The notes below the pieces were generated by a model. The model saw only the letters and a list, made by a program, of their open reading frames with translations. It was not told the origin of the DNA and did no database searches. This document shows positions 33,098 to 43,216 of a stretch of DNA of 64,000 bases, in pieces. The position numbers and the translations under genes are program-made. The stretch is taken from NCBI GenBank assembly GCA_963169105.1, contig OY720642.1:76548716-76612715 (forward strand), written 5' to 3'. Source of the stretch: Ceriagrion tenellum (Eukaryota > Arthropoda > Insecta > Odonata > Coenagrionidae). Each line of letters starts with the position of its first letter. Within the stretch, counting starts at the first letter, position 1.

Positions 33098-33216
33098 GAA
33101 ATTCGCCTTGAAGGAAGATGGCTTGGTGGTGTAACGGGCTAGCACACCTGACCGGTAATTGGGAGATCCGGGTTCGAATCCCGGTCAAATCAAATGATTT
33201 ACCTATAGCGAATTTC
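33098..33216 (+). repeat. tRNA-like (Thr-GGT-like) head with flanking 9-bp inverted repeat
   Basis: 33,120-33,191 folds as a tRNA: acceptor 6 of 7 pairs (two G-U), A box TGGTGTAACGGGCTAG, anticodon arm CCTGA-CCGGTAA-TTGGG with GGT, and perfect B box GGTTCGAATCC. A perfect inverted repeat GAAATTCGC (33,098-33,106) / GCGAATTTC (33,208-33,216) brackets it. Position 33 is C and the acceptor is imperfect, so a SINE head or pseudogene is more likely than a working tRNA. Confidence 0.55.
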
Positions 33217-33858
33217 AACCCTGGTGTAGGGTATATAGAGTTGTAAAAATAACTGTTTGTTGCACAAAGTTATAACTAGTAATATGTATACGAAAAATAC
33301 ATTTAAAAAAATAATTCAAATTTTTTACGAACATTTCAACATATCATGAGTTTCACTGTGACATAAAAATGTTTCACGATACCTTCATCATAGACTAAGA
33401 GGGATAGTGAAGTTTATTAACCCCCCATTACCGATAATATCTACTGAGACACACCTGAGGGAGAGGCTGGGTAAAACTAAGGTCTGCTTACGCTGAATAA
33501 AATGAAGCATCGGAAATTCAAACACACATAAGTGTTTGGATTTCAATTGGTCACGAATTGTGCTCATTCTACTGGGTTGCGCATGGCTTGTGGCGCTAAT
33601 AGAACATTTTTATGTCCCTTCATGTATGTCGTCACGTCTCAGTCGGTATTGAATCGGTGCAATTCGGCGAACGTCGTATGTGTTCACAACTGCCTCAACT
33701 TTCCTCCCACTCGGCAAAGGCATCGTTTGTCTCAATCGAGAGACCTTAATTTTAATATTCTTCTCTTGCATACGACCCAAAGACGATCTGCGCGTCAAGA
33801 GTTTTAGCCCATGGCCATAAACCTGGAGGGGACGTCGAAGGAATCGATAAATTTAAGA
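33217..33858. other. unassigned sequence
   Basis: No motif recognised in the 91-codon plus-strand frame at 33,532 or elsewhere. Confidence 0.35.
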
Positions 33859-34930
33859 TTAAGTATGGTGTTGTCGCATTGTTGAGCAACTAGTTCCATG
33901 ATGGCTCCTTCCGTTGTGGTACCAGACGCGACTCTTCAATGACACACGCAAGTCCAAAATGAAACTCATTATCAGTGAAAGAACATAGAAGCAATAAACC
34001 TTGGTTGTGATGAAATGGTATTGCCAACCTGGGACAAGCTTTTCAATGAACTCCAAGGCAGAGTTACCATATTTTTTTCAGTAAAAAAGAGGGCTCTTGT
34101 ATATTTGATTGATGTACGACATATTTAATAACATTTTTTTCATTTTCACTAGAGCGCTGGATGATGGATCGGCCTTTACTTTTATTTTTTAACCATTCAT
34201 ACATTTATGTTGACCCAACCTAACCCAATATTTATGGAACTCCTTTTATATAAGAATGAAATTTCACACATGACATAACCTTAAAATTATACTTTACAAT
34301 TAAAATTCGTAACAGACTCAGGTTTTAGCCTGTTTCTTTCCTTACACCATTGACTTTGCATCGGAGATAATTCTGTCTCAACATTGTAATTGTGAGCAGG
34401 AATGGCAAAGAAAAATTGAACCACCTGTTCTGGATGTTTCTTAGCATTATTTTCTCTTCTGAAATAGTTTCCCCATTTTGCATGAGCTAGCAGAGATGAT
34501 TATCCCTCATTATTTCCATTTTCAGTAAAAATATTTTTAGGTGACAAAAATCAACAAAAAATTTACTATCATCTACAAGCACCCCTTTTGAGACCACACA
34601 CTGAATAACGAGCTAGAATTTGTCCCATGTTACTGTATCATTGAAACTCACGGAACTATGTGGAGTAAATTCTAGAAACTGTTCAATCCATACATTTAAA
34701 TATACATGAGGATTGCAATTCTTCAATTTGCTAATAAAAGTTGACACATTCATCTATATTACCATTTTCCTCCGTTTGTGACCGCATATCATTTACTTTC
34801 AATGGTGCAAACTTGGAAGTTAATCCATCTTCAGTTGATTTTTTTACATTAAGGATTATAGAAAGCATTTTTCCAACAACTGGAGTCCAAGATGGCTTAT
34901 GCATTATGGGCATCTACTTGACAGATTGAA
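33859..34930 (-). pseudogene. degenerate coding-like stretch, possible DNA-transposon transposase
   Basis: The minus strand gives protein-like words in broken frames: PIMHKPSWTPVVGKMLSIIL, DTVTWDKF, VSKGVLVDDSKFFVDFCHLK and, near 34,056, LEFIEKLVPGWQYHFITTKV. Stops occur about every 40-60 codons. The style resembles a decayed P-element or Kolobok-type transposase, and a THAP exon lies 0.8 kb away on the opposite strand. I cannot match a specific domain, so the assignment is speculative. Confidence 0.3.
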
Positions 34931-35238
34931 AATTGGTTGTGCACTCGGTTTGCTGAGAATATTACCATCCCACGTTATGCAATGCGACTTTTTGTATTTG
35001 CCGTGTCAGGGATGTATTCGCGGTTTAGCAAGGATAATATGCAGTCCTTCAAAAGGAAAAGGCATTGCTAGTTTCACTTTTAAAAGTTGCTGGCAAAAAG
35101 CATTACCTAATACTTCACCGTAGTTTTCACTATATCATCACATGATTTTTTCCCCTCCTGATGAAAGTTAATAGCGATGTAGGCCGCCATCTGTTAACTG
35201 CTTGCTCCATTTGTCAGTTTTCGCTAATTGCATCGCTT
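34931..35238. other. unassigned sequence, possibly part of the same decayed element
   Basis: Minus-strand words such as GEVLGNAFCQQLLKVKLAMP continue the protein-like character of 33.9-34.9 kb but with stops. Confidence 0.3.
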
Positions 35239-35555
35239 AATGTACTTTGAGCGAGATAGTTCCTTAGTCATGATGGGAACAATATTCGAATCATACTTTT
35301 TCATTTCAGCTGACATAGGAAGCGTGAATTAAATATTGCATTATGAACAATACAATAACATACTTTTATATGACTGAAATGCTAAGTAATTAAATAAAAA
35401 ATTCTATATATGCCTTTAACCAGAATCATTTTTTCATCCGGGACGTTTCAAACTCCGCAACGAAACGTATTTCGAGATACAAAAACATTGTAGCTGTGAT
35501 AATATCATTTATTTTCAAAAATAGTGGATAAAACATGCTGGAGTGCATAAATCCA
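35239..35555 (+). mobile_element. MITE-A, copy 5 (truncated)
   Basis: Left end TGTACTTTGAGCGAGATAGT, then ATATTGCATTATGAACAATA, GGGACGTTTCAAACTCCGCA and TTTTCAAAAATAGTGGATA. Similarity ends near 35,555; the right terminus is absent. Confidence 0.6.
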
Positions 35556-35697
35556 CAGCACCTAGAGAGGAAGTATCTAGCACAGAAAATGTGTAGGAGG
35601 TTTATGAAACGTCCATCGTGTGACGACGATGATTGCCAGACTCTGATTCTAATTTGAATGTATTAAGCCCGTTCGGCTTAAATAAGAATTTAGAATG

Positions 35698-35811
35698 CCT
35701 TGTTTAAGCAGAGCTTGCTTCGTACCAGGCTGCAAAACAGGGTATGCGTCTAAGCGGACCCAAAATAGGAGACTTGGATTGAAAAATAAGAATCTGTTTA
35801 AGGCGGCGGTA
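35698..35811 (+). pseudogene. THAP-domain first exon with splice donor
   Basis: ATG at 35,698 opens MPCLSRACFVPGCKTGYASK..., which has the Cys-x-VPGC-x3-Y spacing of a C2CH THAP zinc finger N-terminus (the usual form is C-x-V-x-x-C). It continues through NKNLFKAA and is immediately followed by GTAAGT, a consensus 5' splice site at about 35,812. THAP domains occur in P-element and Kolobok transposases and in host THAP proteins. No second exon with the distal Cys/His pair is recognisable within the next kilobase, so an orphan exon of a decayed transposon is most likely. Confidence 0.5.
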
Positions 35812-35861
35812 AGTGCATTTCGTTTTACCTACACTGCAATGATTGCCATTGGGAATACTCA

Positions 35862-36245
35862 TGAGGTCACCTTGCATTATTATTAAATTTCCGTATAGCA
35901 ATATTCACGAAGTGCTAAGAAGTTAATTGTGCATTTGTGTAATTAGATTTGGAGAGGAATTAAATATATCTGAGGACCGGACGATATTAAAGAAGTGTAT
36001 AATTACGTCCTGCGTGTATTACTACATTTTTTTATCCACTGCATTATGATTAATTGTGAGTAAAACCCATGTATATTCATAGTAAAATTAGTATGACATG
36101 TTTATTAACAAACTATCGACTGTATTAACATTTGAACTTCCGTCTTTCATCACTAGGTGGCACCACTTTCCAATAAGTTGTTTGTTTACAGAATTCTAGA
36201 CAACATTTTTTGGCGACGAGATAACAATCCATAATATATATTCAT
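35862..36245 (+). repeat. dispersed repeat C, copy 1
   Basis: Matches the reverse complement of 48,088-48,480 in order: TTGCATTATTATTAAATTTC, AGGAATTAAATATATCTG, GTGTATTACTACATTTTTTT, ATTTGAACTTCCGTCTTTCA, TCACTAGGTGGCACCACTTT and ATAATATATATTCATGG. It lies just 3' of the THAP exon, so it may be part of that element. Confidence 0.7.
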
Positions 36246-37019
36246 GGCCACGCTAGTCAGTAATGAACAGAAATAATGTAATATCATACAAGCCCTGTTA
36301 ATACCAAAAGCACAGTGAAACAATAAGCTTTATGTAATCCAAATCAGTCCAGCCGTGAGAACCAATGAGATTTAACGGAATGCAATTCCGGTGGAAGATT
36401 TTTACGAAAAAATGTGGTGTGAAAATATTGGCAGGCAAATCATTGTCCTTCGGCTGAACGTAGCCTCGAGTTCCGTGACTACCGGTCATTGCTCACTTGT
36501 GCAACGGATGACGCAAGTGACTGCCGGCTGAGACGTAGCCAGTGGCCAGGCAAATTAGAATCTTTAACCGGAGATGGTGCAACCGGCCGGACCCTTAACA
36601 ATAAATATCCTCACCCAGCAGGCTTCGTTCCTAGCTCATGCATTCCTTCTTGGGGCTCATCAGCATTAGCCGATCACATGCATGCCAAAGGATGAACTAG
36701 GAGTGCCATTAGGGCTGCTTTACGTGACAATTTTTCAGTAGTGAAAATCGTTACAAAGGCAAAAGACCCAAAATCGCATTGTGTTCAGACTTAATCGGAT
36801 TCTTTCAATAATTAGATTTCTGTGACTTGAAAAGGAAATATTAACGATTGGTACTTATCTTTCATTCGGGTTGCGCGCACAGCTACCAATTTCAAGTAAC
36901 AGGAGCGCTCTATGCAAACACTTCTGGCACAGTCAATCATTTTTAACATCAATTATGTAATATTTTCATCTCGATGCGGTTTCATATCGTCTGTGGTGAT
37001 TTTTCCAGCTCTAGCAAAA
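36246..37019. other. unassigned sequence
   Basis: No coding or repeat signature recognised. Confidence 0.4.
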
Positions 37020-37785
37020 TGTCCTCCCATAGCACAATTGAAGACAAAATAGAGGGAAAAGTCCCCAGAGAAACACCCAGGAAGAAGTTCATGGGCCAAA
37101 TGAAGAGAAAAGTGCATATGAAGAGATACCAGGAGGTAACATCTACATCTACATCTACGTAATACCCTGCGAGCCACCACGAGGGTGTGTGGCAGGGGGT
37201 GAAGATCACCAAAGATCACTATTGCCATGTGAGTAAGATATTTAAGGGAGACATGCTAGAGAACAGGGTCGAATGCAGCTAGATGTTCAGTATCTACATA
37301 ATAAGAAAGGGATTATTGGTTGTTATTACATGCATCATGCACTACAGACTACTCTAACTATATTTCACCTACCTATCCCTTTGCTACGCTGCCTATTGTT
37401 CTCTCTTATAGTACGCGGGAAAAATGACATTTTAAATCTATCGGTACGACAAACTATCTCTCTAATTTTCTTAATATGAACAAACCTAGCATAATACGCA
37501 GGGGTTCTCAATATATATCTAACTTCATCTGTGAACAAATCGGTTTCGAATTTACTGAAAACGTTTAACCTAAGTTTTAACCTGCGTTCTGATAGTAATT
37601 CCCATCCTAGTTCTTCTATTAAACTCGTAGCACTTATACAATTATCATAACGGCCTTTAACAAACCTAGTGGATCTGCTTTGCCTATCCTCCAGTGGTAA
37701 GGGAACTAGTATTTGATAGGGAAGGGTGGAGAGCTGCAGTTAACCAATCCTCTGATTGAGCGACCCATGATGATGATGATGAAGC
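37020..37785 (+). pseudogene. L1-like RT tail, copy 4, split by a CR1-like insertion
   Basis: The first part (37,020-37,139) reads STIEDKIEGKVPRETPRKKF, MGQMKRKVHMKRYQEV. The second part (37,701-37,785) resumes as RELVFDREGWRAAVNQSSD and ends with GATTGAGCGACC followed by (ATG)n. The interruption falls exactly between QEV and REL, a junction that is continuous in the other copies. The duplicated GGTAA at both junctions is a 5-bp target-site duplication. Confidence 0.8.
37140..37695 (-). pseudogene. CR1-like retrotransposon fragment inserted in the L1-like tail
   Basis: Its 3' end is at left (CATCTACATCTACATCTACG, then TACCCTGCGAGCCACC and GTGTGGCAGGGGGTG). The 3' UTR and RT C-terminal tail follow to the 5' truncation at 37,695. 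Minus-strand words include SKPICSQMKLDIY and PIDLKCHFSRVL in broken frames. Flanked by GGTAA at 37,135-37,139 and 37,696-37,700. Confidence 0.75.
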
Positions 37786-40068
37786 GATGGCGACAAATCA
37801 GAAGAATCAATGTAACGTGCTTAATGGACATACTATTTGTACTAGCAGTAGTAGCCACCTTAGGTGGCAGTTAAACCCGTGTTTGTATTTCACTCTCAAA
37901 GAAAGGTTCGCTTTCTTATCCCTTTCCATAACTTCTCCGTTTTGGTATAACTTGATTGCAAGTTGCCTAATAGAAACAGTTGCCCAATTTCCATCTTCCG
38001 TCATCATTATTCAGCAAGCATTTTTGAACTATGCCACAAAAATTCTTTTCCTAATAGTTTTTATGCCACATCTTCATTTAAACACCAGAGCGCAAATTCA
38101 GTCGTTCGGTCTCCACTTTTCCAAACTTCTTACCCCGCGCAACAACAACAGGCAGTTAAAATATAATAACTTACACAGCACAATAACGAATTTAGTTTCA
38201 GTTTCAACAACAACAGCTTAGAACTGGTGTAAAAAAATAACTGTTTTTACGTGGTTTGAACAATAAGTGCCCTTCAACTACACAAAAATTATAAATCTCT
38301 ATGCATTAATCAGGTGTTGCTAGATCTCAGTCATCTGCACGTATGTGAAATTCCAAAAATCGACCACCCTACGGCTCAAAAGTAACACATCTATCAGAAA
38401 AATTACCATAAACATTCGCTAAATCTCAAGTCTGCGCACAGCCAACGCCCACATACTATTATGTGGATTTATTTAGAAAATCAGCCCTGGAAATTTTTAA
38501 ACTGACCTCGTATCTGCACTTCGGGTACGAAAACAACTTGACTTCATATAAGAAATAGCCGGGACGGACGGACGGGATTATAAGTACGGGACACTTTGAC
38601 CTTTTCTCTTATACCCCCTTTCATTCGCTCCCCGTCCCGGCATTCCTCCTCGAGTCCACTCGGCAACCACTCCAAGGAAGAAAGGATTAACTTTGCGGTA
38701 CTAACGTAAGACGTTTTCGTCGATATCCCTTCGGCCAGATACAGGTCGCCGACCTCGGAGGAAAGGGTTGAAGGAGGAGAGTACGGGGGGTCGTAAAACG
38801 AGGGGAAGGGTGGGTCATAAAATGAGGCGGAAGGAGGTGGGGGGGGGCGATGGCCGAGGAGATGGGGGGGGGTGAGTCGACATGGAAACAAGCGACGCGA
38901 GAGAAATAGTCACGGGAGTTCAGAGACGCTCCGCCAAGGGTCTCCAGTTTCTTTTTCTCTTTTGAATGGCGCTCTAAATAATTTAATTTTTTTTTCCATA
39001 TTTGAAATCTCTCTCGGAATCGTAAAAGTTTTGTCATCGCTTTATTTTTTTTTGGAAAATTTATTTCAATACCTCCGTTTGTCATTTCGCGCCCGAAAAC
39101 GTTTTTAAGGGCCGACTTTTATTATGTGGTTGTCGCGTCGTCGCATCTTCCCTAGCCGGTAGCGGAACGATTTGCAGCGTGGTGTGTCTCTCTGATCCCC
39201 CGCGGTCTTCAGCGGAGGTATCTAGATAAGTTCTTAAAGGTTGCAAGTCTTTAAATATATTTATTCTCTTGAGAACTGAGAGTTGAAAACTCTCATTTTC
39301 ATCGTAATTAATAGATTATTTTAGAGGCATAACACATCTCCACCGGTATTTTTTATGTACGAAGCCAAAGATACACAATACCACAGAAAAAGTACTGTTT
39401 CAACCTATTCTCCTAATGGTTTTCACATGAGGAAGTGGTGGTGATAAAATTTTTTAATAGATGGAAGTTGGTCTCAAGATTGTCCATTTCTCAGTTCATA
39501 ATTTTATTTGTTCAGTTATGCTGAAAAAAATACCTACTTGTTTAAAGGCGCTTGGAGTCAATTTCCCCTCCGATGTGTACAAACCTAGCTCAATCTGTCT
39601 TTCTCTCTGAACATTTTCGCAGGTATGACTTTTCAATTAGCTTTATTTCCTTTATTAAGCAGCACGGTTAGTTGCAAAGAGCTTTTTTTCGAGGCATTGC
39701 ATGTACCTTTTACTCCGCACTAAAAATCAAATGACCATTTATTAAAAGCAAAATGTAGGCATACCTCTGATCCTGATACCAAATCGCCGATGGGCTTTGT
39801 TGGTAGAGGAGATCATTTTTTCATGAAAGCTAAATAAACAATCTGTAAGGAATTCCATGGCTACAAGCATCAGGTAAATAATGCACTAGGCAGCTTCATG
39901 AATTCGGTGTTAAGAAAATGCTTTGCTTGATTTTTTTAATCTTTCGTTTGATTCATATTAATTTAATCATGTGATTCATTTCCTGAACAATAGCTATGAA
40001 TCAATTATGGTTCTCTATTAAACATCATCTATCATCATAAAAACCATTTACTCAGACATACATACCCA
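37786..40068. other. unassigned sequence with purine-rich tract
   Basis: No gene recognised. 38,780-38,880 is strongly G-rich on the plus strand, with runs of 7-9 G (GGTGGGGGGGGGCGATGG, then ATGGGGGGGGGTGAG). The 144-codon frame at 37,787 shows no motif. Confidence 0.4.
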
Positions 40069-40380
40069 TCACACCGTTTTCTTTTTGGTTGGACACGGCC
40101 AAAAACGTTCAACTCTCGACGATAGACCTGTAAACCTGACTCTGTTTAAATTATTTCCTTCCATTGGCCTGTCCTTGCACAAATCTTCCGCTCTAATTAC
40201 TGTAATACCATGTCTAATGATTGCCCTACTGCTATTTATTTTCTTATTGAAATATTCCTTATTAAATAGGTCCCTTTCCTTCCACATCGCCACATCCACC
40301 CCAGAATTTCTCTGTCTGTCATTAAATTGCTTCATTATTCTTTTGTCATCGATTCTCTCGGTATTACTTAATGATTTCAA
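40069..40380 (-). CDS. hypothetical, lysine/arginine-rich frame of about 100 codons, unknown
   Basis: Open minus-strand frame between stops, ending ...FWPCPTKKKTV. It has balanced, polar composition: SNTERIDDKRIMKQFNDRQR, DVAMWKERDLFNKEYFNKK and IIRHGITVIRAEDLCKD. No in-frame ATG occurs at the proposed start (TTG), so it is more likely an exon or element fragment than a complete gene. I do not recognise the family. Confidence 0.25.
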   Translation of the reverse strand: MKSLSNTERIDDKRIMKQFNDRQRNSGVDVAMWKERDLFNKEYFNKKINSSRAIIRHGITVIRAEDLCKDRPMEGNNLNRVRFTGLSSRVERFWPCPTKKKTV

Positions 40381-40976
40381 TCAATTTTTTTTATTTAAAA
40401 AATCTCTATTTATTTTCGTGGTTGCTAAGAATATAGCGAATTTAATGCAATTAAACAGTTATTACGTAATGGAATCAGACAAAAATGTTTTAGGTTAATC
40501 CCCTAATTACATTGGCACCTGTAGTATTCAGTATAGTGTAATAATTCATGTTACGCATGATTTTGTGTATTGTACGCATAACTTTTGAGCAATTGTCGAA
40601 TCAAATCGGTTATTAAATTTATAATAAGCAGTTGTCAATGCAAAGACTGGTTAGCTGCACTCTACTCTCACCTTAACCTATAAAACATATTTGAGCAAAA
40701 GCTGCATCTCCTCGGGATAACGATCTGGTGGTTTTCCGTTGTTTTCCATTTCGCTGAACCCCAGTCATTTTATTAAACACCTAACAGTAGCGCATTAAAG
40801 CTTCCTTAGTAATAACTTTTGAGTGTGGCCATACCGACTCACACGATCACCATAGTTGAACATGTGAAGGAGGGCTTCGGAACCCTCCACCATGTTATTG
40901 GCTGCCTATTATTTGGCGTCAGCCATTCGACTGGTCACGGCATCGTCACAAGTTTTCTAAGGAGTTTGATGCCATC
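40381..40976. other. unassigned sequence; Harbinger target region
   Basis: 40,806-40,976 and 43,217-43,860 are the two halves of the pre-insertion site of the Harbinger element. I cannot name the host sequence. Confidence 0.4.
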
Positions 40977-41171
40977 TTAGGGCCAGTTTCACCAACAAGG
41001 ATAATATATATATAACTCGGATAATTTTTGGAAAAACCGAGTTAATACATTGCTCGTGTTTCACCAGTCACAGAACCTCGGTTTTGGAGCGCTATCTCGG
41101 TTTAGGCTTTAACTGGCGATATTCCTCCATTAAAAGCTTATTATCCGAGATGACCCGAACGCAGAGGCAAC

Positions 41172-42415
41172 ATGGCGCGCAGGCGGTTTCATCAGCTAAT
41201 AGAAGATACCATTGACAGCGACGAAGAATTTGAGCAAAATAATCGAAGGAGACGCCCAAGGTGGATAAAGGAGCGTGCAGATTATTTTAATGTAAGTGAT
41301 GATGTCGTCTTCATCACTCATTTCAGGGTTACGAAGGCATCTGCAATTGCCATTCTCGCCCTCATCGAACAAGACTTGGAATTTTACACAGACAGGTCAG
41401 GCATACTCATGGAATGATAAATGTTATCGAACTGGCCTAGGGGTTAGAGTTGATTACAAAGGTTGGAGATTCGAGTCGCTCATGAGGTGTATTTTTTCTG
41501 GTCAAATCAGCTATAATTTTTGTTATATTTTTTAATTCGACAGATGAAAACCGTATTATATTATGCTTACCAAGCTCCGACATCCTTTAAGAATTTCAGA
41601 GTATACTAAGAATATAAGATTTTATCATGCTCGATCAATTGTTTTAATTCCTTTACATGCAATTTATCTCTATCGCAAATTCAATATTATGACACATATT
41701 TGCTTGCAGTGAGCTAGCAGAGCATCCACTGTATATACCTTGCCACAACGAATATTACTTTGATTATTGTATTCTGTTGATACCAAGGATTGAGAAAATT
41801 TGTCAAGTAAGGCATTTCTGTGCTTGCAGGCGGCGATGAAGCAGAGCGCTTTTGTAATAGAAAAGGATACTTTTCTTTGAATGTTCAGGCTGCTTGTAGT
41901 GCCAAAATGGAGTTCTTGGATATTGTAGCGAGATGGCCAGGTAGCACCCATGACAGCACAATATTCAATAACTGTACCTAGAGAGCCATGTTTGAGCAGG
42001 GTGTATATGGGGATTCTGTATTGCTGGTAGATGCAGGATATGCATGCAGGCCATACCTTATGCCTCCCCCAAACTTTCCAAGGACTCCTCAAGAAAACAT
42101 TTACAGTGAGTCTCAGATAAGATAAAGGAATGTAGTGGAAAGATTGTTTGGGTGTTGGAAGCGAAGGTTCCCTGTGCTAGCTGTTGGAATGAATGTGAAA
42201 TTGGAAAATACATTCCCTATAATTGTAGCAACGGCAGAGTTGCGCAGTATCCTAAAAAGATCTGGAGATGAAATGGCAAACGATGACCCCAATTTGCAAT
42301 TACGTGCACCATGGGCAGCTCTTTTGGCAGAGGGGCAGATAAATGGACGTTATATTCAGCCAGTAGCACAAAATTAGGGTAGGGTGAGACGAGCCCTTAT
42401 TGATGAGTATTTTCA
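41172..42415 (+). pseudogene. HARBI1-like DDE transposase remnant
   Basis: The N-terminal part (41,172-41,417) reads MARRRFHQLIEDTIDSDEEF through FRVTKASAIAILALIEQDLE to a stop. The catalytic part reads GGDEAERFCNRKGYFSLNVQ, MEFLDIVARWPGSTHDSTIF, VLLVDAGYACRPYLMPP and NVVERLFGCWKRRFPVLAVG. It therefore keeps WPGSTHD and the VERLFG block that carries the catalytic Glu of Harbinger nucleases. Two in-frame stops lie near 41,980 and 42,123. The segment 41,420-41,820 does not translate as transposase; a CTTGCAG acceptor-like site just before GGDEA suggests part may be intron. It is not functional. Confidence 0.85.
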
Positions 42416-42667
42416 GAGGTAAATATTAGTACACGTAAAACACATTTGGCAACTACTACAATACTTACTGAACTTATTATCTATTGGATGATTTTTTTTA
42501 TTTTTGCAGCCTCCTTCAATAATCAGGACGGGTCAAGTGAAGGCATATGTAAGAATCAATGTGACAAAATGAAATAATTTTTTATTTTCAATCTTTATTT
42601 AATTGTTTCATAAGAAATTCGGTTCTGAATCTATCCTGTTTTAACTACTCCCTCTCCCTTTCCAATC

Positions 42668-42865
42668 TTACTCTCTCTGTCTCCAATTTAAGAGTTTCTC
42701 ACTCCATTTTAATTCGGTGCATCTCTTCCTCCGACTTGTGCTCCACCTTTGGGAGACTGGGTCGTTCTTTGCCAACATGGTCACCCCATCGGTTTTCTTG
42801 TTTTCAATAATTTTTGTGTGTTCTTCCGCGTGCCCGATTAGCAAATCTTTTTCTTGAAAAGACAT
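42668..42865 (-). pseudogene. Harbinger Myb/SANT-like accessory protein remnant
   Basis: Minus-strand frame starting MSFQEKDLLI and containing IIENKKTDGVTMLAKND. This last block is characteristic of the Myb/SANT-like DNA-binding protein that Harbinger elements encode beside their transposase. After KND the usual W..L...FN and QL..CWENLK parts are missing or frame-shifted. It is about half the usual length and probably inactive. Confidence 0.65.
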
Positions 42866-43216
42866 TTTTGGGTTTTTTTTCGCTTAAGGTTTGAGCTGCT
42901 GCTACTCATTATACCAACTTCTTCCCACCAACCAAATAAAAGGCTGGTAAAGGCAAAGGGCGGGAATAGTGCGGCGCATGTTTCACATGCGGTTGCATGC
43001 CGTCATTTATTTTTCTGACGTCAGAGGTATGAAAAATTTATTTGCCAAATAATTTCTTCCGATTAACTTGGTTTTAGAAAATTCAGATGAAGCGGCGTTG
43101 GTGAAACACGTTCCACAGATTACTGGGATAATAATTTTGACCGAGTTTTTGTAAACTCCGGTAACGGAGAATATTATCCTTGGTGAAACCTTGCTGGTTG
43201 GTGAAACTGGCCCTTA

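Larger units (their letters stand above)
40977..43216 (+). mobile_element. PIF/Harbinger DNA transposon, 2.23 kb, perfect ends and TTA target duplication
   Basis: The element runs 40,980-43,213. Terminal inverted repeats GGGCCAGTTTCACCAAC and GTTGGTGAAACTGGCCC are identical over 17 bp. TTA flanks both ends (40,977-40,979 and 43,214-43,216), the 3-bp duplication typical of PIF/Harbinger. Extra GGTGAAAC motifs recur inside both ends (41,064, 43,094, 43,181). It encodes both proteins expected of this superfamily, a HARBI1-type transposase on the plus strand and a Myb/SANT-like protein on the minus strand, converging tail to tail. Both are broken. Confidence 0.9.

Noticed and set aside
19865..33191. 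Functional tRNA genes at 19.9, 24.8 and 33.1 kb
   Set aside because: Acceptor or T stems are imperfect, position 33 is C in two of them, and their settings are repeat-like. SINE heads or pseudogenes are more likely.
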